A stretch of DNA of 38,351 nucleotides from Paracoccaceae bacterium (GCA_017854585.1 JAFMHK010000006.1:1-38351), one strand, 5' to 3'. Counted from the first letter of the stretch, positions 24,432-32,298 are shown. A program made the numbers and translations. The notes: generated from the sequence alone by a model not told the origin.

Positions 24432-25111
24432 GTGGCTGTTCCCTTTTCCAGAACGGCGGCCAGCCGGTCGGCCAATGCCGGGTTATCGACCGGTTTGCTC
24501 AGGCCCACGCGGGCGTCGGCAAGCAAGTCGTCGGATAACACGCCCTCGCCGCGGTGCGTGATCAGGCCCTGCACCAATTCGGGCCCGAACTCAGGGTGGG
24601 CCTGCACCGTGAAGATCCGGTCACCATAGGCGACCATGGCATTCTCGCATGATGCGGAGCTGCCCAGAACCTGTGCGCCCTCGGGCAGCACCGTCACCTG
24701 ATCCTGGTGCCAGGCGTTCAGGTCGACGGTTTTGCCGTCGAAATCGTAGCTTTGCCGTCCGACCATCCAGCCGCCGCTGAATTTCTCGACCTTGCCGCCG
24801 AGGGCCTGCGCAATGATCTGATGGCCAAAGCAGATGCCAACCAGCGGACGGGCCGCATCGCGGATTTCGCGGATGAACGCCTCGAGCCTTGGGATCCATG
24901 GCAGGTCTTCATAGGCCCCGTGCTTGGATCCGGTGATCAGCCAGCCGTCGGCATCTCCGGGGCTTGTGGGGAAATCCATGTCGACGACCCGAAAGACGCG
25001 GAATTCATATCCCCGACCGTCCAGAAGGCGTTGAAAGACAACGTCGATATTGCCGTTTGTTGCCTGAATTTCTTCAGGAAGGTGACCGGTTTGAAGGATG
25101 CCGATGATCAT
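24428..25111 (-). CDS. Class I glutamine amidotransferase-like protein (PuuD-type role?)
   Basis: A 227-residue GMP-synthase-like GATase domain. The nucleophile elbow is GICFGHQIIAQALGG, with the cysteine nucleophile present. The histidine-glutamate pair is in FTVQAHPEFGPELV. The start MIIGILQTGHLPEE and DGWLITGSKHGAYEDLPWI are family-typical. In this operon the natural role would be hydrolysis of a gamma-glutamyl amide such as gamma-glutamyl-GABA, the job PuuD does in E. coli, but this is a different GATase subfamily from PuuD. It could instead feed ammonia to a ligase. It is coupled to the downstream ligase by a four-base overlap. Confidence 0.84.
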   Translation of the reverse strand: MIIGILQTGHLPEEIQATNGNIDVVFQRLLDGRGYEFRVFRVVDMDFPTSPGDADGWLITGSKHGAYEDLPWIPRLEAFIREIRDAARPLVGICFGHQIIAQALGGKVEKFSGGWMVGRQSYDFDGKTVDLNAWHQDQVTVLPEGAQVLGSSASCENAMVAYGDRIFTVQAHPEFGPELVQGLITHRGEGVLSDDLLADARVGLSKPVDNPALADRLAAVLEKGTAT

Positions 25112-25145
25112 GGGATGCCTTTAGTGAAGGATAGCGGCAATTTAT

Positions 25146-25218
25146 GCCTGCCGGGGGCAGGCGGCAAGGGGCAGACTGGGGCGCTGCCTCAGACCCCGGA
25201 GTTTGCGGGCCAAGATGA
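25146..25218. repeat. Hairpin and Rhodobacterales-style intergenic element inside the amine operon
   Basis: GCCTGCC-GGG-GGCAGGC (25146-25162) is a tight 7-bp hairpin. Beside it, 25178-25218 reads as GGGGCGCTGCC ... GACCCCGGAG ... GGGCCAAGATGAA, a form I associate with common Rhodobacterales intergenic repeats. It splits ligase copy 2 from the amidotransferase and may tune downstream expression. Confidence 0.45.
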
Positions 25219-25235
25219 AATCGCATGCGGACTGG

Positions 25236-26570
25236 TCAGACCGTATCGAGGTAGAGTTGTGTCTGCTCCTCGGACGAAAGCTCAGCCATGTAATAGAGCT
25301 CTTGCCGTTTGGTGGCGAGGAAGTTCGTGATCAGTTCCGGTGAGAAGATGCGCGCGACATGGGGGCAGGTGGCAAAGCTGTCGATGGCCGCAGCCCAAGT
25401 CACCGGCAGTTGCGGCAGATCGGCGGTGTAGGCGCTGCCCGTGATTGGGGCGGGCGGTTCCAGCCCGTCTTCGAGGCCGTTCAGCGCCGCGCCGAGAATC
25501 GCGGCGATAAAGAGGTAGGGGTTTATGTCACCGCCCGCCACGCGGTGTTCGATCCGGCGCGCGACGGGCGCGCCCGATGGGATGCGTAACGCCGAGGTGC
25601 GGTTTTCATACGCCCAGGCAATGCCCGTGGGCGCGTGCGCGCCGGGCACCATGCGGGCATAGCTGGAGGCGTGGGGGGCAAAGACCAGCATGGAGCCGGG
25701 CATGGCGGCCAGACATCCGGCAACCGCGTGACGCAGCGCAGCCGCGCCTTCCGGCCCGCCGTTGTTGAAAATGTTGTTGCCATCCGCGTCGAGCACCGAG
25801 AAATGGCTGTGCAACCCGTTTCCGGCGTAATCCTCATAAGGTTTCGCCATGAAGCTGGCCGCGAAGCCATGTTTGCGTGCCAACCCCCGCACCATCAGTT
25901 TGAACAGCCATGCGTCGTCCGCCGCTTTCAGGGCGTCGGGCTCATGCATCAGGTTGATCTCGAACTGGCCGGGGCCCGCCTCGGAGATGGCGGTATCGGC
26001 GGGAATGTCCATTTCCTCGCAGGCCTCGTAGAGGTCGGTGAAGAACAGGTCGAAGGCGTCGAGTTGGCGCAAGGCCAGCGTTTCGGCCTGTTGACGGCGT
26101 TTGCCCGACAGGGGCGATGGCGGCACGCGCAGATCGGGGCCGCGATCGTCGATGATGTAGAATTCCATCTCGGTTGCGACAACGGGGGTCAGGCCGCGGG
26201 CGGCATAGCGTTCGACCACGCGGGCCAGCGCCTGACGCGGGTCGCCGGCAAAGGGACGGCCGTCTTCGTGATACATCCAGATCGGCAACAGAGCGGTCGG
26301 CGCATCGAGCCACGGCATCGGCACGAAGCCGCGTTCCGTGGGCTTCAAGATACCGTCGGGATCGCCGGCATCGAACACCAGCGGGCTGTTATCGATGTCT
26401 TCGCCCCAGATATCAAGGTTGAGGACGGAGAAGGGAAAGCGGGTGCCTTCCTCTTCGACCTTGCCGGCGAAGCGGCGCGCAATGCGTTTGCCGCGGGCCT
26501 GCCCGTTGAGGTCGGCGGCGGCCACGCGAATGGATTTCACGTTGGGGTGGAGGGCGAGATAATCGCTCAT
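25236..26570 (-). CDS. Glutamine-synthetase-family ligase (gamma-glutamylputrescine synthetase-like), copy 2
   Basis: A 444-residue glutamine synthetase homologue, clearly diverged from copy 1. It has SIRVAAADLNGQARGKRIARRF at the start, PVVATEMEFYIID, ISEAGPGQFEINLMHEPDALKAADD, SFMAKPYEDYAGNGLHSHFSVLDADG and TSALRIPSGAPVARRIEHRVAGGDINPYL. The same fold and chemistry (ATP-dependent amide formation with glutamate) are expected. Two copies suggest two amine substrates or a heteromeric enzyme. It overlaps the preceding permease gene by four bases (ATGA, 26567-26570) and so is coupled to transport. Assignment to putrescine is inference. Confidence 0.87.
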   Translation of the reverse strand: MSDYLALHPNVKSIRVAAADLNGQARGKRIARRFAGKVEEEGTRFPFSVLNLDIWGEDIDNSPLVFDAGDPDGILKPTERGFVPMPWLDAPTALLPIWMYHEDGRPFAGDPRQALARVVERYAARGLTPVVATEMEFYIIDDRGPDLRVPPSPLSGKRRQQAETLALRQLDAFDLFFTDLYEACEEMDIPADTAISEAGPGQFEINLMHEPDALKAADDAWLFKLMVRGLARKHGFAASFMAKPYEDYAGNGLHSHFSVLDADGNNIFNNGGPEGAAALRHAVAGCLAAMPGSMLVFAPHASSYARMVPGAHAPTGIAWAYENRTSALRIPSGAPVARRIEHRVAGGDINPYLFIAAILGAALNGLEDGLEPPAPITGSAYTADLPQLPVTWAAAIDSFATCPHVARIFSPELITNFLATKRQELYYMAELSSEEQTQLYLDTV

Positions 26571-27406
26571 CTGATCAGGTTCGGTCTATAGCGCAGGCGC
26601 TGGCGCGCTTCGGCGGGGAGGTGACGGTTGAGACGCCGGTTGATGGCGCCGAAAAGCAAGATGATACACATGGTCAGCGCGACGAAATACAGCGCCACGA
26701 TCGGATAGGGAATGAACGGATTGAAGGTGCGGTCGGCAAAGTAGTTGGCATAATACAACGCATCGCCCCGCTGTTGGAAGGCCGGAAAGCTGGAAAAGAA
26801 AATCAGCGTCGTGGCGTGGAACAAAAAGATCGCCTCGTTGGTGTATGCGGGCCATGCCAGACGCATCGTCGTGGGAAAGGTGATGCGCCGGAACCGTTTC
26901 CACCCGGTGATGCCATAAGCGTCCGCCGCTTCCAGATCGCCACGCGGCACGGAACGGAGCGCGCCATAGAATATCTCGGCGGCATAGGCGGAGGTGTTGA
27001 GGAACAGCACCATCAATGCACCCAGCCAAGCCCGCGCCAGCCACCGGGTTTCCGCCTCGATCAGAATCCCGAAGACCTCGAACTCCACCCCGAGGCGAGG
27101 CAGCATCACGAAAGCCTCGTAGGCCATGAAGAATTGAATAAAAAGCGGTGAGCCGCGAAAGACGAAGATGAACCATTCCGCCGGTTTGCGGATGAACCAA
27201 GGCTTGGCGGCCTTGCCCATGGCCAGAGCGACCGCAAAGAAGAACCCGAAGGACAGGGCGAGGATACCGAAATAGACGTTCCAGATCATCCCTGAGCCGA
27301 TCAGGACGACCTGTTCGCACAGCGTGATGTCCGAGCGGGGCAGCAGGCGTTCGCCAATGCCGAGCGACCGCAGGCCGTAATCCTGAATGGTTTGCCAACA
27401 GCTCAT
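26567..27406 (-). CDS. Polar amino acid-type ABC transporter permease (second)
   Basis: A 279-residue inner-membrane permease of the HisM/GlnP (PAAT) family with five or so membrane segments. The cytoplasmic EAA loop that contacts the ATPase reads RSVPRGDLEAADAYGITGWKRFRRITFPTTMRLAWP. A rather long N-terminal soluble part precedes LIGSGMIWNVYFGILALSFGFFFAVALAMG. Start and stop overlap both neighbours by four bases, giving tight coupling permease-permease-ligase. Together with the first permease it forms the heterodimeric channel. Confidence 0.9.
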   Translation of the reverse strand: MSCWQTIQDYGLRSLGIGERLLPRSDITLCEQVVLIGSGMIWNVYFGILALSFGFFFAVALAMGKAAKPWFIRKPAEWFIFVFRGSPLFIQFFMAYEAFVMLPRLGVEFEVFGILIEAETRWLARAWLGALMVLFLNTSAYAAEIFYGALRSVPRGDLEAADAYGITGWKRFRRITFPTTMRLAWPAYTNEAIFLFHATTLIFFSSFPAFQQRGDALYYANYFADRTFNPFIPYPIVALYFVALTMCIILLFGAINRRLNRHLPAEARQRLRYRPNLIR

Positions 27407-28284
27407 GCAGCGGCCTTTCGGAGGTCTTCGCCAGCCATCGTGGCCTGCCCACGCGACAAGCGGCGCGTTAGGCGCGACAGGGCAATTTCGGACACGCGGG
27501 TAAAGCAGAGGTAAAACACGAGAAGGCCGAGGAAGTACCAGAAACGCCAGTCAGGATGCGGATATTGATAGGCCGACGTACGCGACCCGCCCAGTTCGCG
27601 CGCCCAATAGACGATATCCTCGATCCCCAGCAGGAACAGCAGCGGCGTCGCCTTGATCAGGATCATCCACACGTTCGAAAGGCCGGGTAGCGCGTAGATC
27701 CACATTTGGGGGACCAGCACACGCCAGAATGTCTGGCGCCGGGACATGCCGTAGGCTTCGGCAGTTTCCAGTTGCGCGCGGGGAACGGCCCGCATGGCGC
27801 CGAACAACACGTTGCCGCAGAACGCGCCGAACACGATGGCGTAGGTAAAGACGGCGAGGAAGAAGTTGTAGGTTTCATGCACCCATTGCGGGGAATTGCC
27901 GGGCGGGACGCGGGCGGCGTCGCAGACAAGAAAATTCGCGCCCTGATAGATCGGCTCGGACCAGTCGGGGCAGCGGATGGTGTGGACGGAATATTCGATA
28001 AGCTGGTCCAGCACGATCACGAAGAACAGAAAAAACGCGATATCTGGCACGCCGCGGACCATGGCGGTGTAAAGCTTGCCCAACAGGCGGATCGGCAGGA
28101 TGGGCGAGCGGGAGGCTGCCGCCGCACCGAACCCGAAGGCCAATGCCGTGGGCGCGGTAACAAAGATCAGCGCGAAGACAACCAGAAAGCTTTGATAGAA
28201 CAGGAAGTGCGCGCCATTGGTCAGGTAGCAAGCGAACCATTGGCCTGTGTCCAGCATGGATGGGTCTGTGCAAAAGCTGAACAT
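27403..28284 (-). CDS. Polar amino acid-type ABC transporter permease (first)
   Basis: A 293-residue PAAT-family permease. Membrane segments include FLVVFALIFVTAPTALAFGFG and NFFLAVFTYAIVFGAFCGNVLFG. The EAA loop is RAVPRAQLETAEAYGMSRRQTFWRVLVPQMW. An inserted periplasmic stretch with two cysteines (IRCPDWSEPIYQGANFLVCDAARVPPG) is longer than in HisQ/GlnP and may form a disulfide loop. It partners the second permease and the ATPase at 29154-29933. Confidence 0.9.
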   Translation of the reverse strand: MFSFCTDPSMLDTGQWFACYLTNGAHFLFYQSFLVVFALIFVTAPTALAFGFGAAAASRSPILPIRLLGKLYTAMVRGVPDIAFFLFFVIVLDQLIEYSVHTIRCPDWSEPIYQGANFLVCDAARVPPGNSPQWVHETYNFFLAVFTYAIVFGAFCGNVLFGAMRAVPRAQLETAEAYGMSRRQTFWRVLVPQMWIYALPGLSNVWMILIKATPLLFLLGIEDIVYWARELGGSRTSAYQYPHPDWRFWYFLGLLVFYLCFTRVSEIALSRLTRRLSRGQATMAGEDLRKAAA

Positions 28285-28356
28285 GGCGCAATTTGGTTGG
28301 GGCGTGTCGTGGGGCCGCCCGGGGTGTCTGATAATCGAAAAAATGCGGCGTGGGAC

Positions 28357-28384
28357 GGGCGCGGCAGGTTTCCCCGCCGCGCCC
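28357..28384 (-). promoter_or_regulatory. Strong hairpin between binding-protein and permease genes
   Basis: A 12-base-pair GC-rich stem (one G-U pair in the minus-strand RNA) capped by a GAAA tetraloop. It lies eight bases past the binding-protein stop. Such hairpins commonly protect the upstream mRNA so that binding protein exceeds permeases. A T-run (ATTTTTT) follows some 13 bases later, so partial termination is possible. Confidence 0.75.
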
Positions 28385-28392
28385 TGAAATCC

Positions 28393-29121
28393 TTAGAACG
28401 TCGCGGCTTCAGGGCCGAACCATTCCGTGATCAGCGCGTTCAGCGTGCCATCGTCCTTCATCGACTGGATCGCGACGTCGAAGGCGTCACGCAGTTCGTT
28501 GTCGGTTTCGCGCACGCCCATGCCGACGCCGCCGCCCAGTTGCACCGGCTCACCGACGATCATCAGGTCGGCGTCTTCATTGGCCACGGGCAGCAGGTAA
28601 TCGCCATCTGCAAACACGGCATCCGCTTCGCCATTGCGCACGGCGGCGATGGTTTCATCGGGGGTCGCGAATTCGATAAGCGTCGCACCGGTTTCGGCGA
28701 TGTAGCCTGCTTGAATGGTGTTGGTCTGCGCGGCAATTACACCGCCAGCCAGATCCGCGTCTTCCGACAGGGCCAGAAACAACGAGGAGGCGGGCGGGAT
28801 GTAGTTCTGGGTGAAGTCGATCACCTGATCGCGCTCATCGGTGATGCTCATGCCCGCGATGATGGTGTCGTAGTTGCCGCTGGTCAGGTTCGGGATGATG
28901 CTGTCCCATTCGTTTGTGACCCACTGGCAGTTGAGTTCGGCACGAAGGCACAGTTCATCACCCAATGCGCGTTCAAAGCCGTCGACTTCGCCGCTGTCGT
29001 TGATGAAGTTGTACGGAGGGTAGGCCCCTTCGGTGCCCATGCGGACGACGCTATGCGCATCGGCCAAAACGGCCCCGGCGGACAGCGCCAGAACGGTGGC
29101 GGAAATAACGAGTGTTTTCAT
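28393..29121 (-). CDS. Periplasmic amino acid/amine-binding protein of ABC transporter
   Basis: A 242-residue class-3 (SBP_bac_3) binding protein. The signal peptide is KTLVISATVLALSAGAVLADA (about 1-21). The ligand domain begins SVVRMGTEGAYPPYNFINDSGEVDGFERALGDELC, followed by two cysteines (CLRAELNCQW) that probably form a disulfide, and then MSITDERDQVIDFTQNYIPP. Family members bind arginine, ornithine, lysine, glutamine or histidine; the conserved TGEYPPFN and D-FE residues fit an alpha-amino acid or its derivative. With the operon's content, the ligand may be a basic amino acid or gamma-glutamylated amine. GGGAG lies before ATG 29121. Confidence 0.9.
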   Translation of the reverse strand: MKTLVISATVLALSAGAVLADAHSVVRMGTEGAYPPYNFINDSGEVDGFERALGDELCLRAELNCQWVTNEWDSIIPNLTSGNYDTIIAGMSITDERDQVIDFTQNYIPPASSLFLALSEDADLAGGVIAAQTNTIQAGYIAETGATLIEFATPDETIAAVRNGEADAVFADGDYLLPVANEDADLMIVGEPVQLGGGVGMGVRETDNELRDAFDVAIQSMKDDGTLNALITEWFGPEAATF

Positions 29122-29153
29122 TGGGTGACTCCCGGTTGTTGGTTTCTTGATCC

Positions 29154-29933
29154 TCAGGCCGCTTGGGTGTGGCTGAGGAATTGTTGCAGGCGGGCGGATT
29201 TCGGCGCGCCAAAGAGGTCGTCAGGTGGGCCCTCTTCCTCGACAAGGCCCTGATGCAGGAAGACGACGTGATCGGACACGTCGCGCGCCAGCCGCATGTC
29301 ATGCGTGACCAGCAGCATGGTGCGCCCTTCGGCGGCAAGGTCCTTGATGACCTTGACCACTTCTTGTTCCAGTTCAGGGTCAAGGGCCGAGGTGGGTTCG
29401 TCAAACAGCAGCGCGCGGGGTTGCATGCACAGCGCGCGGGCAATCGCGGCGCGCTGTTGCTGTCCGCCCGAAAGCTGTGCGGGCCACACATCGCATTTGT
29501 CGCCGATACCGACCTTGTCCAGCAGGGCACGCGCGCGCGCCTCGACCGTGGCTCTGTCTTCGCCAAGGACCGTCAGCGGCGCCTCCATCACATTTTGCAG
29601 GATGCTCATGTGAGACCACAGGTTAAACTGTTGAAATACCATGGAAAGGTTCGTGCGAATCCGGCGCACCTGCGCGGCATCTGCGGGGTGGCGATCATGG
29701 CCTTTGCCACGCCAGTTGACCGCTTCGCCCTCGAACTTGATGTCGCCCTGTTGACTGTCTTCCAGCAGGTTTGCGCAGCGCAAGAGCGTTGATTTTCCAG
29801 ACCCGGAACTGCCAATCAGGGACACGACATCGCCTGCGCAGGCACGCATGTCGACGCCCTTGAGGACTTCGAGCGCACCGTAGCTTTTATGCAGCCCGGT
29901 GATTTCGATCACCGGCGGGGTTTTGGATGTCAC
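29154..29933 (-). CDS. Polar amino acid-type ABC transporter ATPase
   Basis: A ~259-residue ATPase (GlnQ/HisP type). Walker A is GSSGSGKSTLL, the Q-loop VFQQFNLWSH, the signature LSGGQQQRAAIARAL, Walker B ALLFDEPTSALD and the H-loop LLVTHDM. An insert after the Walker A region (VNWRGKGHDRHPADAAQVRRIR) is typical of histidine/octopine-type ATPases. The frame continues to a TTG at 29990, but the GTG at 29933, with AGGGA upstream, gives the usual length; this start is uncertain. It is the first gene of the ten-gene amine operon, followed after 32 bases by the binding protein. Confidence 0.9.
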   Translation of the reverse strand: MTSKTPPVIEITGLHKSYGALEVLKGVDMRACAGDVVSLIGSSGSGKSTLLRCANLLEDSQQGDIKFEGEAVNWRGKGHDRHPADAAQVRRIRTNLSMVFQQFNLWSHMSILQNVMEAPLTVLGEDRATVEARARALLDKVGIGDKCDVWPAQLSGGQQQRAAIARALCMQPRALLFDEPTSALDPELEQEVVKVIKDLAAEGRTMLLVTHDMRLARDVSDHVVFLHQGLVEEEGPPDDLFGAPKSARLQQFLSHTQAA

Positions 29934-30052
29934 GAGTGGCAGTTTCCCTGTTGTTTTAACGATTTGTGCTGAAACAGGCGGCAATTGCAACGGTGTTGTG
30001 ACCGTCGCCGCCGGGTCAGACCGGTGGAAGTGCCCTTTTTTGTGGCGTTTGC
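29934..30052 (-). promoter_or_regulatory. Probable promoter region of the amine operon
   Basis: The only sizeable gap upstream of the ten-gene operon, between the ATPase and the PhnD-like gene. It has an AT-richer stretch (29945-29970, TTTAACGATTTGTGCTG-like). No box could be fixed with confidence and no operator dyad was recognised. Confidence 0.35.
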
Positions 30053-30796
30053 CTATGTGGAGGGCGCTGCGGGAATGGGAAGGTCAAGATAACGGTCGCG
30101 GGGCAGGGGGATGATGCCGTGCAGGGCCAGCGTCTCGCGATCTTGCGCGGCAAGCGCGGTCAATGCGTTCGACAGGGCGGCCAGATAGGGGGCGGGATCG
30201 ACCGCCCCGGCCGTGCAGAAACTGATGCCCGGAGACGGATCGGTCCGACCGACGACCCGCAGGCCGGTTGTGAAGTCTTCCCACTTTTCAAGCATTTGCC
30301 ATGTCACGGCATCTATCCCTGCCAGATCGGCGCGACCTTCCGCCACTGCGCGGGCACTGGCGAGGTGACTGCCGGTTTGGATGGTGGTGGCGAAGCCCGT
30401 CCCGCGCGCCGCCGCCCAAAGACCCGGCATGCACCAACCCGAGTTGCTGAGCGGGTCATTCAAGGCAAACCGGACGTCGGCGAAATGGTCGCGCGGGTCG
30501 TCGGCCCGGGCGATCATGACGCTGTAATATTCGCCCGGACGCGCGTCGGGCAACCCGTGGTCCATTGCGCCGATGAGGGTGATCTTGTCTTTGAAAACAG
30601 CACGATAAGGCAAGTTGCAGATTTGGCTGAGTACCATGTCGGGGCGTGACCAAAGCGCCATGGTATCCGCCCCATCCGAGAGCGTGGGGGGCGCGGCAAT
30701 GCCACGATCGCGCAGGGCATCGTGGATCAGGGACCAGAATGCATCATGGGCGGCGGTGTTTTCCGCCCGCAGATACATCGGGAAGGCGGCGATCAT
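30053..30796 (-). CDS. PhnD-like substrate-binding-fold protein without signal peptide
   Basis: A 247-residue protein of the phosphate/phosphonate-binding (PhnD, type 2 periplasmic) fold. Typical segments are ALRDRGIAAPPTLSDG, MVLSQICNLPYR, YYSVMIARADDP, the FALNDPLSNSGWCMPGLW motif (cf. 'N.P.S.SG...P') and GRADLAGIDAVTWQML. The N-terminus MIAAFPMYLRAEN has no signal sequence or lipobox, so it is probably cytoplasmic, and there is no permease or ATPase beside it. It may therefore sense a ligand rather than import one. It overlaps the upstream TerB-like gene by four bases (ATGA, 30793-30796). Confidence 0.75.
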   Translation of the reverse strand: MIAAFPMYLRAENTAAHDAFWSLIHDALRDRGIAAPPTLSDGADTMALWSRPDMVLSQICNLPYRAVFKDKITLIGAMDHGLPDARPGEYYSVMIARADDPRDHFADVRFALNDPLSNSGWCMPGLWAAARGTGFATTIQTGSHLASARAVAEGRADLAGIDAVTWQMLEKWEDFTTGLRVVGRTDPSPGISFCTAGAVDPAPYLAALSNALTALAAQDRETLALHGIIPLPRDRYLDLPIPAAPST

Positions 30797-31236
30797 CCGA
30801 GGCGCGCGGCGACCCGTTGGCGGGCCAGATTGCTGTCGCGGTCGTTGAAGCCCAGCAACGGGGCCAGCATGCGGAGCAAGGCGTCCTCCTCATGGTTGCG
30901 GTCGCCGTCAGCCATCACGATTTCCCACAGGGTTTCAATCACTTGGGTGCGATCTTCCAGCGCCACGGCATCCTTGATGGCGCGGGTGAAGCGGACGGTG
31001 TCGGGGGCTTCGGCCTCCAGTGCCTCTGCCTCGCGGCGCAGGGCCGTTGCCTCGAACGGAGACAGGCCGTGGCGGGCGGCAAGGATACGGTCGATCCGTT
31101 CGACCTCGATCCGGGCATATTCGCCATCGGATTTGGCGATACGCACAAGGAGCGCGGCCAGCGCCAGACGCGCGTCGAGGTCGGGTAAACGGGCGGGTTC
31201 GGGGGCCGTCAAACGGCGGAGGAGATCAGCAAACAT
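30793..31236 (-). CDS. TerB-family protein
   Basis: A 147-residue, helical, acidic protein of the TerB/TerB-like family. Landmarks are LALAALLVRIAKSDGEYARIEVERIDRIL, EAPDTVRFTRAIKDAV and VIETLWEIVMADGDRNHEEDALLRMLAPLLG, i.e. two TerB-like 'A..DG....E...+' motifs. TerB domains are linked to tellurite and stress responses, but most solitary ones have no known role. The start MFADLL at 31236 is chosen for its fit to the domain. A TATATC box seven bases upstream would give a leaderless mRNA, consistent with the lack of a ribosome site. It is co-transcribed with the PhnD-like gene. Confidence 0.72.
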   Translation of the reverse strand: MFADLLRRLTAPEPARLPDLDARLALAALLVRIAKSDGEYARIEVERIDRILAARHGLSPFEATALRREAEALEAEAPDTVRFTRAIKDAVALEDRTQVIETLWEIVMADGDRNHEEDALLRMLAPLLGFNDRDSNLARQRVAARLG

Positions 31237-31243
31237 GACGGGT

Positions 31244-31272
31244 GATATAGGACGATTTCGGACCATGCACAA
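31244..31272 (-). promoter_or_regulatory. Candidate promoter for terB-like gene (leaderless)
   Basis: On the minus strand TTGTGC (31267-31272) and TATATC (31244-31249) are separated by 17 bases, and the -10-like box ends seven bases before ATG 31236. The -35 matches only TTG of the consensus, so this is tentative. Confidence 0.4.
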
Positions 31273-31304
31273 CGGATGCACAAGTGATGCACATCCAATG
31301 CATA
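31265..31304. repeat. Four 7-base repeats at exact 11-bp spacing upstream of terB-like gene
   Basis: ATGCACA at 31265-31271, 31276-31282 and 31287-31293, and ATGCATA at 31298-31304; on the gene's own strand this is TGTGCAT. The spacing is exactly 11 bases throughout, so all copies face one side of the helix. The copy nearest the gene overlaps the candidate -35. It looks like a multi-site regulator-binding region. Confidence 0.75.
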
Positions 31305-31350
31305 CGCCGCAACCGCCGTCGCGGGCGGGTCTGCGGGCCAGACACCGCCG

Positions 31351-32244
31351 TCAAGGCACGCGGATCAGGCCCGATGCGATGGGGACTGCGGTTCCGGCCA
31401 CGCGAACCGCGGTGATGGTCGCGTCCGCCACATCGACGGTCAGACGCACATGCGAGGGGCGGCCCATCTCGGCGCCTTGAAGCAGCGCCAGCGCGGTGGT
31501 GCCGTCGGGCAGCGCACCATTGGCCAGCAACTGCGCGGCGAGAATGGCCGAAGCCGATCCCGTCGCCGGATCTTCGGGAATGCCGGCAGTGGGAGAGAAC
31601 ATGCGCCCCTGATAATCGGCGGCAATACCGGGTGTGTAGAGATAGCCGCAATCGACACGGGCGGCCTGCATCAGGGCCGACCAATGCGGTTCGATCGGGC
31701 GGGCGGCGGCAAGGGCGGCGGTGTCGGTAACGGGAATGAAAAGAAATGGCGGCCCGCCTTGGTAGACGCCCGGATTGTGTGGACCGATCTGGCCGATCGA
31801 CAGGTCCAGCGCGGCGGCGATCAGCGCAAGATCAGGGGGCTGCGTATGGAGGACGGGAATTTTGGGCGCGGTAAATTCCGCGATGACCGTGTCACCCCGG
31901 CGCGTGACGGCAACGGGCACCAATCCGGCAACTTCTTCCAGAAGAATTTGGGTGTCGAAGTCGCCCGCAGGGTGGGCCTGCGTTGCCAGAAGGACGGCGC
32001 AGCCGATGGTGGGATGCCCGGCAAAGGGAATCTCGGCTGTTGGAAAAAAGATCCGCACCTTGGCGGTGTTGCCCGGATCGTCTGGCGTTTGCACGAAGAT
32101 GGTTTCCGACAGGTTGAATTCGCGCGCGATGGTTTGCATCTGCGCCGTATCAAGCCCGTCGGCCCCCAGCACGATTGCAAGCGGGTTGCCCGCGAACGGG
32201 CGGTCGGTGAACACGTCACTGGTGTGAAAGACAAGCTGGGTCAT
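31351..32244 (-). CDS. PhzF-family isomerase-like protein
   Basis: A 297-residue PhzF/diaminopimelate-epimerase-fold protein. The N-terminus FHTSDVFTDRPFAGNPLAIVLGADGL is characteristic, the catalytic glutamate is in NLSETIFV (about 47), and AEIPFAGHPTIGCAVLL and DPATGSASAILAAQLLANG complete the two-lobe pattern. PhzF itself isomerises a phenazine precursor, but isolated homologues exist in most genomes, and there is no other phenazine gene here. Function is therefore open. It stands 54 bases past the pyrG stop on the same strand and may be read from it. Confidence 0.9.
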   Translation of the reverse strand: MTQLVFHTSDVFTDRPFAGNPLAIVLGADGLDTAQMQTIAREFNLSETIFVQTPDDPGNTAKVRIFFPTAEIPFAGHPTIGCAVLLATQAHPAGDFDTQILLEEVAGLVPVAVTRRGDTVIAEFTAPKIPVLHTQPPDLALIAAALDLSIGQIGPHNPGVYQGGPPFLFIPVTDTAALAAARPIEPHWSALMQAARVDCGYLYTPGIAADYQGRMFSPTAGIPEDPATGSASAILAAQLLANGALPDGTTALALLQGAEMGRPSHVRLTVDVADATITAVRVAGTAVPIASGLIRVP

Positions 32245-32298
32245 GCGGCCAAGCGTGGCACGGGACGCTTACGATGAAAAGAGCACCGGTGCGCGGCC

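Noticed and set aside
27706..29253. 515-codon plus-strand frame opposite the ABC permease and binding-protein genes
   Set aside because: Antisense of well-recognised transporter genes; no ribosome site and no domain.
31265..31304. CRISPR-like or coding repeat
   Set aside because: Units are only 7 bases at 11-base spacing and lie outside genes, so neither CRISPR nor peptide repeats.
31351..32244. Phenazine biosynthesis locus
   Set aside because: Only a PhzF-fold protein is present; such proteins are common without phenazine genes.
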